Below are positions 45,440 through 58,707 of a stretch of 64,000 bases of DNA, piece by piece. The stretch is from Hofstenia miamia (taxonomy: Eukaryota; Xenacoelomorpha; Acoela), in contig SCFE01000036.1 of the NCBI GenBank assembly GCA_004352715.1, positions 1,629,942 through 1,693,941 on the forward strand, read 5' to 3'. The translations under genes and the position numbers were made by a program. The stretch's first letter is position 1. Every line of letters begins with the position of its first letter. Under the pieces are notes generated by a model. The model was given only the letters and a program-made list of their open reading frames with translations. It searched no databases and was not told the origin of the DNA.

Positions 45440-45845
45440 AGTTATTTACCGGTACTAAAATAAAATTTTTATGCAGTTTTTATTTTATTAAATTATTTTT
45501 CCAATTTATCTGTTACACCCTGTATTTACTTGAGCATCGTCAATTTAAAAATTTTCAATCTAAATATGCATTATTTAATTAAAAGATATTATTATGTAAT
45601 TAAACTTTGGCTAGAGGTAGTTTGTGCTGATATATGTAGTCATCTTTGGTGTTATTTATTAATATTGATTATCCTAACATCGGTTGTACCTGTTTTAATA
45701 AAAACATTTAACAAGATTTTAAAATGAAACGCATTTCCAACTGGAGACGGATATGATTTCTAAACCAAGATAAGAGACTATTAAGTAAAATTACTTTGTA
45801 TATTATATTTCATTACATTTTATAATTATTAATTCTGTAACTCTA
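45440..45845. other. Non-coding after the mariner element
   Basis: AT-rich; a 65-codon frame at 45530-45727 shows no family features. Confidence 0.35.
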
Positions 45846-45849
45846 TATA

Positions 45850-46200
45850 CAGTGTGGACCAAAAGGACAGCACGCCCAAGCCATCCTAGCAAGCAGCCTC
45901 TACACGGCGGTTCCGAGGAAACGCGAATGTTAGTAGTAAGAGACGCGTAGAAAGACGTAGCAATGGGACATCCTACCTATGGTTAAAAATTAATTTGCTC
46001 AATTTAGTTTTGTCAAACCATTTCGTCACTAAATGGCGTCCAATAGAAGTCATTCATGCTCACTTGACAAATAGCCATAGGTAGGGTGTTCCATTTCAAG
46101 GTGTACGATTGGTATGTCCCTCTACCTGGCTCTTACTACTAATGCTTGAGAGGTGCATCGCTGTATGGATGCCCGGACCCACTGTGGACGTTAAACAACA
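45850..46200. mobile_element. Foldback MITE-like repeat
   Basis: Inverted pairs nest around about 46030: TTAGTAGTAAGAG (45929) with CTCTTACTACTAA (46131), and GGGACATCCTACCTATGG with CCATAGGTAGGGTGTTCC. The left outer end CAGTGTGGACCAAAAGGACA follows TA at 45850 and looks like a Tc1/mariner terminus; CCCACTGTGGAC near 46180 may be the mirrored end. The 128-codon frame at 46146-46532 starts inside it and is not a convincing gene. Confidence 0.5.
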
Positions 46201-46532
46201 GTGTAGACGAAGGTTCCGCCATGTTTTTATGTGCGGCCCATGGGGCATACATGTCAGGAATAACGCTTTCTTCTAGCCTGCGAGAAAGGGCAAGGACCCG
46301 CGTTTGCTGTGCCTTGTGTGAAGCATATTTGCTTGTACAGTGGTTTGTTGATTGCAGCGTTAGCAGAATTGAATGGGTAATTTCAGAAATACCTTGGAAG
46401 AATCAAATTATATCAATAAAGATTAATGAAGATAAATTAATTAACACGATGAAAATTAACATAAATTTAAAACATTTAGCTGCTAAAATTCTTCATGGCA
46501 CAATTAGGAAATCAAAATCTATATCCAAATAA

Positions 46533-47928
46533 TGAATTTCCATGACTATGCAAAATTTGTAAGATAAAGACTGTGTAAATGATTTTTCCACTGGTGTTTT
46601 ATTTTTGTGTGTGTCACTTGTTTGTCATATAGGAATTCATTTTTAGAATATCCTCAGTAGATTCAAATTAGGAGTTAGCATACATGGCTTGTAGAAATTT
46701 TATTATCTTGGATTCAGTATTTTATCATTTTCAGATTTGGATTAATTCATATATAGGTCGTTGTACATTTGATAATTTGGATTCTATGATGTAAAAAAAC
46801 AGTTTTTGTTTAATTCTTGAAATTTATTGAAATCTAGTTCTTAAAATTTAAATATTGAAATATATCGTAACTAATCGACAATATGTAAAAATGCATTTAT
46901 TGCACTAATGAGAAAATATATTTGAATAAAAATAAAGTGTTTGCTTGTTATTTTAAATTCTTATTAACCGATGCTATTTTGAGAAGCTATCAGTTTTTCA
47001 TAATTGTATTTACATTATCTTAATAAAGATATCTTATTCTTATTTTCAACAGCAGATTTGATACAGACGCTCTTTGAAGCAGCAAATATTTAACATAAAA
47101 TATAAACGTAAACAAGCGGTTATTAAATTGTTGATTTGTAACTACTAAATTTAACAAATAAAATTTCACAAAAAAATTTAGTCATGCTGTGAATTAAATT
47201 TTTTATTAGACAATGAAAATTGAATCGAATTTTTCATATAAACTGAATAATTGTGGTAGGAAACATTGATAACGTGTATAACTTTGAAACTAATAAAAAT
47301 ATCAACATATAATTTACAAATAAGTGTTACAAAAATAAAGATATTGACTTTACAAAATCAAATTTACAACTCAATTTCACATTCTGAGACGAGCTTTTAA
47401 AGTAGCAAACACTTTAAAAGTAAAATGTGGACTGTGCCATTTATAAAGCTGTGGATATAAACAACAGATGACCATCTTCTACTGAATAAAATTGAAAATT
47501 CAAAAAGATAAGATTTTAAATTGAAATATTCTATGAATCGGTAAAGGTAGAGCTCTCATTATAAACTATTGCATCGTTTTCTCAAGAGAAACTCAGCAAA
47601 TCATATAATGCGATTAAGACTCTCACTTAATGGTTAATAACAAACCATATCATATATTTAAGCAGTAATTACCAGCATGTACTGCATCGCAATTTAGCCT
47701 CTACCAACTAATTGATTTGTTAATCAATGAGATGGAAATCTAAAGACATAGAAAGTACATTGCAATTTATCCAAAACCCAAGTGTTACCAAAATTAGCAC
47801 AATTAATGAGAAGAACGCTGCATTCTGTTGTTTAGATCTTAATAGCAAAGCATAATTTAGGAAGATGTCAATCTAAAGAGCATTTCGCTCCAAATCATCA
47901 AAGGATAGGCGTGTATGAAAACTGAGAT
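46533..47928. other. AT-rich intergenic, no gene seen
   Basis: Several poly(A)/(T)-rich stretches and AATAAA hexamers, no coding frame or repeat boundary recognised. Lies 3' of the BAR-domain gene on the minus strand. Confidence 0.4.
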
Positions 47929-50900
47929 TTACATTGCAATATCATAGTAATCTTCGGATGGAGGAGCGTTTTCAATAGGCGGAGGCCCTGGAGATGCATC
48001 CCTGTGATTTTTCTAAACAAAACATAACGAATTTTAATGGAAATGGATTGTTCGGCGTATCAAGCTCTTGAAGCGCCTATTCCAATACAGCAACAAGAAG
48101 CATTTTCGTTTGAAATGAGTGAAATTTGCCAATAATAGGGCCAACTTTTAAAAATTTATACTATTTCTATTACTTAAAAAAAAATATTTTGTAAAAAAAT
48201 TGTGCGTAAAAACTTTAGAATTCCGATTCTCATCACATGAAGCTATTAGCATTTACAAATATAATTGCGCTACATAAGTTCAGGCTGATAAGTTCAATTG
48301 TATGTATTACTGACATTAGTTACAATAAATTATTAGATGTAAATAACCTATCTAAATCAATATACTGAATGTGAAAGCATAAAATATAAAAAAACAAAGG
48401 AATATTTTCGTAAATTTAAAATAGAATTTAGTTTAGAATTGGAGCAATGTCGACCTCTGCAAATAGAAATAATTAAGCAATATTGAAATTTCACTCATCC
48501 CAAAACTGATTGCCAAAAAGTGTAAAAGTACTTAAAATTACAGAACCTTTCTAGATGCATAAATAAAAAATAAAATAAAAACAAAAGATATTCTTTAGCA
48601 AAAGTAATAAATCATGCAATTCCATTAAAAAAAATCCACGGAATTAAATTTATATGCAAAATGTGTACTTCATTCAAGAACTTCACAGGAAATGTAATTA
48701 TCTGCAATGTAAAAAACAAAATAAATGACGTTATTACGCATTCATACTTGGCTAAAATAGCAAATGTCTTTTTGAAGCAACCTAAATGAGCTTCGAAATG
48801 TTCTATGTCTTCGAGGTTTATTTTGAAATAGATTTAAAATGAAAAACCAATTGTTTATCTTATTGAAGTTATTACTTTTTCGTAACTATTTGTAATTGAA
48901 TGGAATAAAATAAAAATGAATAACCGGTTAAATGCCACAAGGGCTTACAAAAAAATGGATTTTAATTCCCTAGTAATACATTTTATTAGATGCACACAAT
49001 TAATTCCATAAAAATGGAGTTAACTATTGATATTAAAAGTTGTATGAAAGTAAAGTGCAGGAACTTCATATTTTATAAAGTCTAACATAAATTATCATTT
49101 CAAATTGTAAGACTATAAAAACATGAAGAGATTGAGAAAAATAGGCATTTATCATTTGAGTGTTTAAAACTAAGCAATATTTAAAACAACTCCACATTTA
49201 TTTAATATACATTATTCATGATTTGGGCCCAAATTCAGCATAAAAAGCAAATTATTTTCAGAAGAATGTATGGGCCAAATTTTACAAAAACCGAATTTTA
49301 GGATGTGGTTGTAGTTCTTAAAAAAGTTTGCCAACCTCAAAACGCGTATATTTAACAATTTTGGGAACACTAAATGGTGCGGTGACACATTTTTTAAACC
49401 TTGATATCTTAGTAGAACTTTTAAGTCAAAATTTATTTGTCATGTGTGTCCAAAATTTCACACCCCAACAATTTCTTACTAATGTCACTCTTCAAGCTGA
49501 GGAAGGAAATTCACTAACGGATTTAAAAAGCCTTAGCCAGCACTAGTCGAGCTGACATTAATTTCTAGTCAATAACGAAAAATTTAACATTTTTTGCAAT
49601 GCCATACAATTCGACATATTCCCGATGAAAGTACGGTAAAAAGAAATCATCTGTCCAAAATATATGAAGAAAAGTTTTGTGACATCAAGTCAGCACTCAC
49701 GATTTCCGAAAAGTACGTTTGGGTAAAGGATAACGAGACAACAGATTCTTCTATCTGCTAGGTAGTCAATGTTGTTACTGGAGTTTTTGAGGATGGCGAA
49801 ACAAACAACGCTTATCTACTCGATAAACTTTATCAATCCAGAACAGTTCATCAGCTCTTGTTGCATCACTACAAGAATTTTTGGGAAATAATCCGGGAAA
49901 CTTAGAAAAAGTGCCGACTCGGCATCCTACCCACTAAAAATGAGTACTTATATTGAAGCATGAATTCAAACGCTTCACATGCCACTGGCTTAGTTTACTC
50001 CTTTCACAAAATGACCGAAACAATTGAAGAGCAGGTCCTACGGCTGAAAAATCGCTTTTAAAAAGCTACATTCAAGCCATCACAACCAGCCTCACACGTT
50101 GGACGGCGTGACTAGCTGCTGCTGTATCTTATAGCATTAAGTTAGATAAATTATCTTCTTGTATAGCATCTTCAATAACCAAGTTCAAAGCTTACTTGCC
50201 TTACCTTTGTCAAAAATTTTTTCCAAAACTTAATGCAGTTTTAATGCAAAAGCGCTTAGGTACTATACGACAACACTTGAGACAATGTGTCTCTGTTCAC
50301 TGTAATTAGTTTCATTATTTAGTTTTTATACTCATCTTGTTGTGAACGCAATATTCTACTCCCTCAACCCACCCCACGCCGNAAATTATCTTCTTGTATA
50401 GCATCTTCAATAAACAACAAAGCTTACTTGCCTTACCTTTGTCAAAAATTTTTTCCAAAACTTAATGCAGTTTTAATACAAAAGCGCTTAGGTTCTATAC
50501 GACAACACTTGAGACAATGTGTCTCTGTTCACTGTAATTAGTTTCATTATTTAGTTTTTATACTCATTTTATTTTAAACAATTTTGTACTCACTTCCTTC
50601 AAACGACTTTAATCTGTTTAGCTGTAACCTGAAAAGGCCTATTTGTTAAATTTCCAACAATCTTTAGGGACTATTTAATAGTTTTTAGGACCTTAAAAAC
50701 CTAGTCCAATTTATAACACAGTGGAAGCAAGCTAGCAAAATAATCATAAATGTCTAACTCATTCTAAAACTTTTAGATGTATGTATACATATCACAATTG
50801 CCTATATTAATGGATTGGGAAATGAAGATAGACACTTGTGAAACGTTCAAACTTACCTTAACTCTATATTTCGCTATTGGTTTACAGATCTATTTATAAA

Positions 50901-53900
50901 TTCATACTAAGCATTATAAATGGTTAAAGATAATTACTATATAAGAAGATCAATTGAAATTAATGTCAATCACATGTAAATTTTATTAGTAAAATATACA
51001 GAGAAATTAATAGACGGTTTTGACTAACGTAACATTAGGAAGATTAGAATTAATTGTTCAAACTATATACACGGCCTATTAATATTTTTCCGCAATGATA
51101 GACATAAGCCCGACTTTTCTCTTCTTGCCCGACCATTCAGATATTTTTCTATGCCATTTTGGTTCAAAAAATTTTGTAGCTCAGTGTTATTAACTCCTGA
51201 AATACCATTTTCTCACCTTGCCAATTCAACCCATCTTCAACCCGTCAATTTTAAATTTGTTGTTTTACCTCTACATCCAAAGTTATGATATGAGCAATGT
51301 TGAATTTATGTGCATATAATTATTTAGCATTGCTTGTACATAGATAACAAGATATGTAGATGGGGAATTCGCATTGACATTGGAATGTAAGAATTATACG
51401 ACAACTTCCTGCATAGACTTTGAGACGCCCTCTACGGCGAAAGATAGTACCAATTCAATTAATTTGAGAATATTAATATACTATTTTGACACTGAAATAC
51501 TATTTATTTAAAAGCGTAATCAAGCAACCAATTTTTAATAAAAACTACCAAAATGCAGGATTTGTTATTGTAGAAGACGAAAATACTTTTGCACAATGGA
51601 ATACTATCAAATTACCGTTAATTGGTGAAATTGATTTTATCAAATTTTCAACGATTTCAAAAGACTACAAAAGCCTATGCTCTTTCAAATTGCAATAATT
51701 CAATTTATACTAAATTTACTGCGGCGTATAGCATCCAAACGGTGACAGGTAGACCATCTGTTGAATTAAAAAACACCAATGTTTATCAGTTTTTTCAAAG
51801 AATTATAAATCGTAAATAATATCAATGCCACTGTAGGTTTGAAAGTCAATATTTTTGGGATATAGCTACGGAAGTATCGCTAAAATAGGACGTCGCCTAG
51901 GTAAAATCCTTGTTTAAATGATGTTCATTTACACTTTAAAAACATTTTAATGGTAAAATGGAATATTAAATTGCAATTGTTCGTTTACCGGAGTATTTCA
52001 ACAGCGAAAACAACCTTAGGCGCATGTACCTCCAAATTTAATTATGTTGATATCAATATGAATTTAAATTAAAAAATGCAACATTTTCTGTTCATTTCTT
52101 CTGTAAGCGTAAACTTAGCCTTCTATAGCACAACACAATTTTTTTAATAAATAATTTTAATATTGAAAAAACACGTGTCAAAAATTCAAAAAATATAATA
52201 GATCGCATTGTTTCCAGTTTAACGCTAAATCGCTTGAGCTGATTAGATGTGCATTTCCAAAAAGATTATCAAGATTTGTAAAGTTTCAGTCATGAATTGG
52301 AATTTTTAGTTGGATGAGTGTTATTAGCAGACAATTGAATTGGTCCTTCCAATGATAGTAAATTCAGAAAAAGGAAGCGAATACTTTTTGATAAATTCTT
52401 CAGTACACCAATACAATTGTTCAAGATAGGCAAACTAGACAATATTTTATTTCTCATTTACCAAATGCAACGTCAACTTATGTACAAAAAAACAAATTTC
52501 ATATCTGTACAACCAAACCTCCATTCTATGTCTTTACTATAAATATGTGTATGCACTATGTATTGTTAAATGTAAATGAAAATATATGCATAGTGTATCA
52601 ATACAGGACATTAGCTGCGTTAGACAATATATAAAAAATCAACTTTGACTTCATAAACATATAAGATATATTGCAGATAGTTGGTTGATGTGCGCACAGA
52701 TATGGACAAGAATGGTATTCATACTCTTGTCCAGATCTGTAGTTACCTTTTATTACCAACTCATGAACAAATGTACCATTTTAATATGTACTGAAATACA
52801 CATCAAAGTCGTGAGAGAAGTGTTTTGAAATACGCAGGATTTACTGCTTATATCCTTCAGTGATATTATATAGCAATTTTCGTCACTCTTCTTTTATTAC
52901 GCCTCAATGAATTTTCTCAAAAATGACATCATGGTGTTAACTGACCACTATTGATACCATTTGCGAAACCATGAGAACGGAAATTCTGATTTAGTAGCCC
53001 AAGTACTGACTGAAAAATTGGACAGAGTACTACAAAATTGCTATTAAATTAGCTTCTAAAAAATCAACACAAAAATTATATTCAGATAGTTTTCAATTTC
53101 ACTGTTTTGAAGATTGAACTACTGATTAGTGAACGATAGTCAAATGTTTCAATCTTGAGGTTATCCAAAATGAAGTAGCAACCTGAACATTCCCTAAATA
53201 AAAATATTTCGCTCTATCAATTTCCAAGCAGAACCATTGCCTTCTTTATTTAAGAAGGTCCTGCCAGAACTTAACACAATTTCCAGAAACAGTGATGAAA
53301 CAAATGTCAATCACTGTGAATGTCTTGGCTGAAATACCTTGTCAAACAACCCTGTTCAAAACCATATCAAGCGAAAAGTTATACATCCTTGTAGTTAAAC
53401 AAGTGAATACTCACACGAAGACATACATTTAAAGAAGTTAATAAATTCAAAACAACGAAAAAAGATTTTCCTAAATATGCCTCTGATGGTATATAAACGT
53501 GTTTGTCATCTAAAAATTATATATTTCTAAAATAAATGAATTTTATCATAGTTGATACTTATCCTGAATGAATTCTAGAGACTGTTGTCTATTGGCTATA
53601 TTAATAAAAATTCAATTGCCTGCAGTTGTATACCGTGAGTTCCAGAGAATTGTGTGCCCACCCAGGAGATAGCATTATGGTAATTTAGCATTGTCCAGTA
53701 TAAAGTGACCATATTTTGAAGTGTCTATAATTTGAAGTTTAAGACTGGGACGGAAAGTAGAATTTTAAACCAGCGCTTTTCTGAATTGAAAGTAGTCACT
53801 TGGGAGATGATTAGATAATATTGATGGCAATTTTTGACAACTATGTTTGTCAACGAAACGAATATGTCAACTAACTTAGATAATAGTTATAAACCTAAGT

Positions 53901-55990
53901 TTCAGTTTAATCACAGTGCCCAATAACGTCACACATTAAAGTGTTATTGGTGATTAAAAGTTGTTTTGCAAAAATATATGTTGATATGAGTTAATGATAT
54001 AAGATTTTATCAAACGATCTTAAGTTAACTCTTTCACTGCGAAATTCGACTTTAGTCACACGGCCAACATTATGTCTGACTGCGAAATTCGACTTCAGTC
54101 CACATCTCTGAAAAAACTTCTTTTATTGCGATATTCGATCATAGTCACAGAGTGCATAAAATAATGGTGCCAGCTGTACGATAAGTTTTACTCTTCAAAA
54201 ATATGATAATACATCACCCATTGAGAATTTCTGAAAATTCATAAACGCAGTGAAAGGGTTAAAAGCAGTGAATTTGCCAGCTGGTAGAAAATTGCGTGAG
54301 TGCATTTCCATCTTAAAACATAAAATAAAAGTAAACATTTATAGAGAACTAATTTTTATTGGAAAGAAAAAACACTTTTTATTTATCAAAATGGTTGCAA
54401 CAAATTGAGTTGGTTTACAAGACCACACCCAGGAAAACAAAATGAAGTCCCTGATAGAATTTGTAAATTCAACGTTAATGATGCCCTAGAGTTGATGAAT
54501 ACACGCAATTAGTAGTTAATACAATAGATATGAAATTAGAGACTGACCATTGACTAAAAGATAAACAGAGCATGCACAATACAAACGTACGTGATCATGG
54601 CTCGAGAATGATTTGTAATTTCTAAAAAAATAATCATCCACGCCCTGAAATATTGTAGACAAACATTAAACATTAGTTAAGTCAAATACACAAATGTAGA
54701 TCTTGGTTTGTAACAAGCAGAGCGTATGCATGGATTTGCTACTGAGAGTAGATTGAAATGAAAGCTTGTTTTACGTGATTTATACACTTGTTATTGCTAA
54801 TGCATAATAAATCATTTCTTTTAAAACTGACGTGAAATAAACACAGAAAAGCACGTTTGTTTTCATTAGTAAAAGGTTCACATGGCAAATCAAGGTTAGA
54901 ACACAAAATCAAACCATTGATTTCTGTCCATGACCAAATGTAAAACCTTCCTAATTAAAATTCACAAATGGAACATTTTTTTACCTATCTAACTTAAAGG
55001 TAAATAATAAACGAATAGTTTTTTTATTAAATTGAGAAAAGGACTTGGTGTATTGCATTAAGATTTCTTTGAATGTTTAAATTACGGCATGCACACATAA
55101 TTTATAGATCAAATTTGTATGATTCTTCAACAAGTAGTTATAAGAACCAATACACAGGCAATGCAAACAAGTATTTAAGCATCGGTTGCTGTTGTACCTG
55201 CACTATGAGGGTAAAAACAGCATAGAGAATTAATAAGCTTAGATATTATGATTTATAATTAAAAGCCAACCGTAGATTTTTGTATTTCTGGCTTTTTAAC
55301 ACATGTGTAGATGTGTTCCGATGACTCATCAAGAGATTCAGCACCAGTTCGTGAGTGAGAGTCAGTGGAGTCACTGCTCGTGGGCATCTCATAAGTATCA
55401 TTGATGCGAGTTTCAGGTACATGTTGCAGAGTTGCTTGCCTCCATGTGGATCTATTTAAAGTGTATAATTAGAAAATAATATTTTTATATGTTAGATTAG
55501 AACTCAACAATGGCCTAAAAATCAAAGTTACGCAAACATCCATTCAAAATAATAACCAAATTTCACTTAGTGAAAAATCCACTCATAAGGCATTTTAGAA
55601 AGTACTTATAAATTTCCTATGAAGTATTCCACTAATGAAAATAAAAATCGGATTTTAGGATCAAGGCTCGCTCCCCCTTCAATCGCACTGTATATGTATA
55701 TGCAAAGCAATTAATAGTTTATGAAAATTTATTTACCTTGGAACAGTCGCACGATCAAAAACTTTGGAATGGAAGTTGGGTTGAATAGAAGCAATGTGTG
55801 TCATGGTCTCGAACAACGACTTGTTTTCTTTCCTCATGACACTGGCGACGTTGGTCTCTGCTTGGAAGAAATTGGCAAGGCACTTGCAGTACACACTCAC
55901 TCGTTGGTCATAAAATGCGGGAAGTTCGTTGACCAAATCGTCATGTATTGAAGTGTAAACTACGTCAGCTTCAGATTCAGCCCTCTCTGT
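47929..55990 (-). CDS. Amphiphysin/BIN-family BAR-domain protein, three C-terminal exons (partial)
   Basis: Exons in coding order 55990-55737, 55451-55271 and 48012-47929, with GT-AG borders and compatible phases (split Arg codon between the first two, phase 0 for the last). The first exon reads DDLVNELPAFYDQRVSVYCK, then CLANFFQAETNVASVMRKEN and HSKVFDRATVP. It aligns with the last helix of amphiphysin/BIN1 BAR domains (EELP.L...RV.FY...FQ.....E..). BAR domains bind curved membranes in endocytosis and T-tubule formation. The tail has DTYEMPTSSDSTDS, EHIYTCVKKP and, in the last exon, PPPIENAPPSEDYYDIAM before TAA at 47929-47931: tyrosine motifs and a proline stretch. The 7.3-kb intron may hide further exons. 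Upstream BAR exons should lie beyond 55990 but were not identified. Confidence 0.7.
48013..49319. other. Intron sequence, no exon seen
   Basis: AT-rich, lacks frames or splice-bounded coding blocks that I can support. Confidence 0.4.
49320..49910 (+). pseudogene. hAT transposase relic (CGGBP1/ZBED-like group)
   Basis: In the BAR-gene intron, opposite to it. The trace PDESTVKRNHLSKIYEEKFC, then KSALTISEKYVWVKDNETTD and VVNVVTGVFEDGETNNAYLL follows the order of hAT proteins that carry P.ES.LRK.Y...Y, IW...DETTD and NV..G.L. The key DETTD has become DNETTD. An upstream 72-codon frame (49328-49546) may be the degraded zinc-finger part. Stop codons interrupt it. Confidence 0.6.
50110..50570 (+). 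pseudogene. LINE C-terminal-like fragment, in two variant copies across an N
   Basis: Frame KLDKLSSCIASSITKFKAYL then PYLCQKFFPKLNAVLMQKRL, ending CVSVHCN at about 50308. The FK..L pattern resembles LINE ORF2 tails. From 50383, after an N at 50382, the sequence repeats from 50148 with small differences (such as AATAACCAAG against AATAAACAAC), which looks like two haplotypes joined. Confidence 0.4.
50571..51485. other. Intron sequence, no feature seen
   Basis: No coding or repeat structure recognised. Confidence 0.35.
51486..51819 (+). pseudogene. Unknown relic ORF with one frameshift
   Basis: The first frame reads NKNYQNAGFVIVEDENTFAQ, then WNTIKLPLIGEIDFIKFSTI. The +1 frame takes over near 51660 and gives AYALSNCNNSIYTKFTAAYS, then IQTVTGRPSVELKNTNVYQF and FQRIINRK, stop at about 51819. 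The two join into about 110 coherent residues. I do not recognise the family. It lies in the BAR-gene intron on the opposite strand, so it is probably a mobile-element or retrocopy remnant. Confidence 0.35.
51820..54024. other. Intron sequence, no feature seen
   Basis: AT-rich and without supported exons or element ends. Confidence 0.35.
54025..54262. mobile_element. piggyBac-type MITE flanked by TTAA
   Basis: TTAA at 54025-54028 and 54259-54262 flank 230 bp whose ends are CTCTTTCACTGCG and the complement of CCCTTTCACTGCG (one mismatch). The TTAA duplication with CCCTTT-type ends is diagnostic of piggyBac-like elements. Inside are three imperfect copies of CTGCGAAATTCGACTTTAGTC-like sequence starting near 54037, 54080 and 54125. 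No transposase. Confidence 0.8.
54263..55270. other. Intron sequence, no feature seen
   Basis: No supported exon, repeat boundary or RNA gene. Confidence 0.35.
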
Positions 55991-58707
55991 CTAAAACTCA
56001 TACATCAAAAAGTATATCCCCCACTGCATAGACAAAAAGTTCTCTGAAAAGGGTAAGGATTAGGAATTGAACATGAAATTACATATTAATCAAGTGGGCA
56101 CGAGCCTTATGGGTTGATTCCAATTTAGTGGATAGCTTTTACAAGTTTGATCACGTGATTCATAACAAAAGCAGGCTTATAATTCCTACAATGATATTGT
56201 TGAGACAATTATATTTTTAGTATTCTACAAAATTATGATGTCCACTCTGCACATAAAAAACTTAGACAATTCTATATAAATAATGCGTAATGTAGTAATA
56301 AAGGGAATATACTAAAACACATAATGAATTAAATTCGGTATTGCGCGACTAACCCATCGCGTATTGAATTGTAAACAAACAGAGTTTTGCTTCCTTCCTT
56401 TAGCAGAGAGAATATTTTATACTGACTTGTAAGTGCCGGTTCTAAAAGCAAAATTAGATTGGGGAATCAGTAAATGACGACAGCGGTTTATTATAATTTC
56501 GTTGTGATTAAAACACACGGACTAAAAGTAGAACTTGGTAAATTATTAATTTATGGCAAACAGTTGATTCATTATTCCAAATGCAGTCGCCACATCTTCC
56601 ATAATAAAACTGTTTCTAGTGCACTAATTATAAAAGTTGGATAAAGACATCAAAGGAAAACTTGAGAATTTTGAGAAAGTCAGAACATAATAACGACTTT
56701 ATTCTAAATTATCAAAACGGCATATTCATATCGCAATGTAATTAAACTACTGCACTGTTGCTGTAANTATGGGTTGATTCCAATTTAGTGGATAGCTTTT
56801 ACAAGTTTGATCACGTGATTCATAACAAAAGCAGGCTTATAATTCCTACAATGATATTGTTGAGACAATTATATTTTTAGTATTCTACAAAATTATGATG
56901 TCCACTCTGCACATAAAAAACTTAGACAATTCTATATAAATAATGCGTAATGTAGTAATAAAGGGAATATACTAAAACACATAATGAATTAAATTCGGTA
57001 TTGCGCGACTAACCCATCGCGTATTGAATTGTAAACAAACAGAGTTTTGCTTCCTTCCTTTAGCAGAGAGAATATTTTATACTGACTTGTAAGTGCCGGT
57101 TCTAAAAGCAAAATTAGATTGGGGAATCAGTAAATGACGACAGCGGTTTATTATAATTTCGTTGTGATTAAAACACACGGACTAAAAGTAGAACTTGGTA
57201 AATTATTAATTTATGGCAAACAGTTGATTCATTATTCCAAATGCAGTCGCCACATCTTCCATAATAAAACTGTTTCTAGTGCACTAATTATAAAAGTTGG
57301 ATAAAGACATCAAAGGAAAACTTGAGAATTTTGAGAAAGTCAGAACATAATAACGACTTTATTCTAAATTATCAAAACGGCATATTCATATCGCAATGTA
57401 ATTAAACTACTGCACTGTTGCTGTAAACAGCAACTTGAGGAGGATTTCGCTAATGTTAGGGCGAGTAACTCATATATGAAATCTGAATTTCAAGGATTAA
57501 TTTTTAATGTTTTAACCGAGAAACTTCCCAGAATCGTACTTATTTTACGCTTTGATCGTATTACTTTGTTAAGAATGATTACAATTTTATTGACGATTGG
57601 AAGGAGAGTGAAAAAATAGCTGAAACATTTTTCTCTATCAAACCTTGTTACATAGAAAGCAGTGAAGCAAAATGGAAAACAATTGCCACAATTAGCAATG
57701 ACTTATGAATTGGAATTAGAAGTATATCCCTCCTTTAAATTGCGTCGATAAAACCAGTTAAGTGAAACGTAACCTATGCTAAAAATTCATAGAGAACTTT
57801 TGAAAACTACTCGTCAACATAAGAAATTCCGAAATAATAATTTCTTACAACAAATTAAATTTTTTCTAACATTTTATATACCATGAACACTGACGTAATT
57901 CATGAAGGGGCAGGGAGAATTCCCCAAGAATATAAGGAGATTACACCCGTTTTTGAAAATTTCGACGAATAGTTGAAGTAGTAAATTATTTATAAAAAGC
58001 TTCAGTTGCATATAGTATCACACTTAGCGCAAAGTTAATAATGTTAACAAAATTACTGAAGTAAGCAAAAATTTGATCACTTATCTGCTTTGCCGTTATT
58101 AGTGTAGTAGACTCTCCAAAAATTTTGATACAATACTTGAATTGGTAATGTGGACCCAGAAAATTTTGAACGCCATCCCCTTAAAACCACCCCTCGTAAT
58201 GCGTACTTGAATGCGGCTTTAACAACTTGAAAAATCTTAGTGTAAATTATTTATAAAATAACACTAGAAAATTTAGGGTAAACAAGTCCAATTCAATAAT
58301 AGATATTTTAATAATGAATGCAATGTAGATGGAAAAATATTAACACTTGAAAGAAATTACTAGTATCCAAGTTAAACAAGTGTTAAAATGGCTTCGAAAT
58401 AACCGTTAACAAAATGCTAACAGAGATTACAGCGAATAAATTTATTGCAAAAATATTGAACATTAAAAACATTAAAGGTCAGTAAATTGCGAATAGCATT
58501 ATTAGTTGATGTTACAATTCCATAAAACAATGCCAAATGGCATGTTAATGCCATCAAAGTAACGAGTTCCAAAGACATTCTCCTCAGATTATGCGCCAAC
58601 AAGTATAATCACAAAAGATATAAAAAGGGAGTGCACAAAATATACGTAAATATATTCCAACTATTCTTAACTCAATGATCTCACTCCCAACAATTTATTA
58701 TATAATG
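55991..58707. other. Non-coding, including a 659-bp direct copy across an N
   Basis: 56108-56766 and 56768-57426 are the same sequence, separated by one N at 56767; this is an unmerged contig overlap. No upstream BAR exon was recognised in this stretch. From 57427 to 58707 only short frames occur. Confidence 0.6.

Noticed and set aside
46146-46532. 128-codon plus-strand frame
   Set aside because: It starts inside a foldback repeat, runs into AT-rich Lys/Ile-rich sequence and shows no family features.
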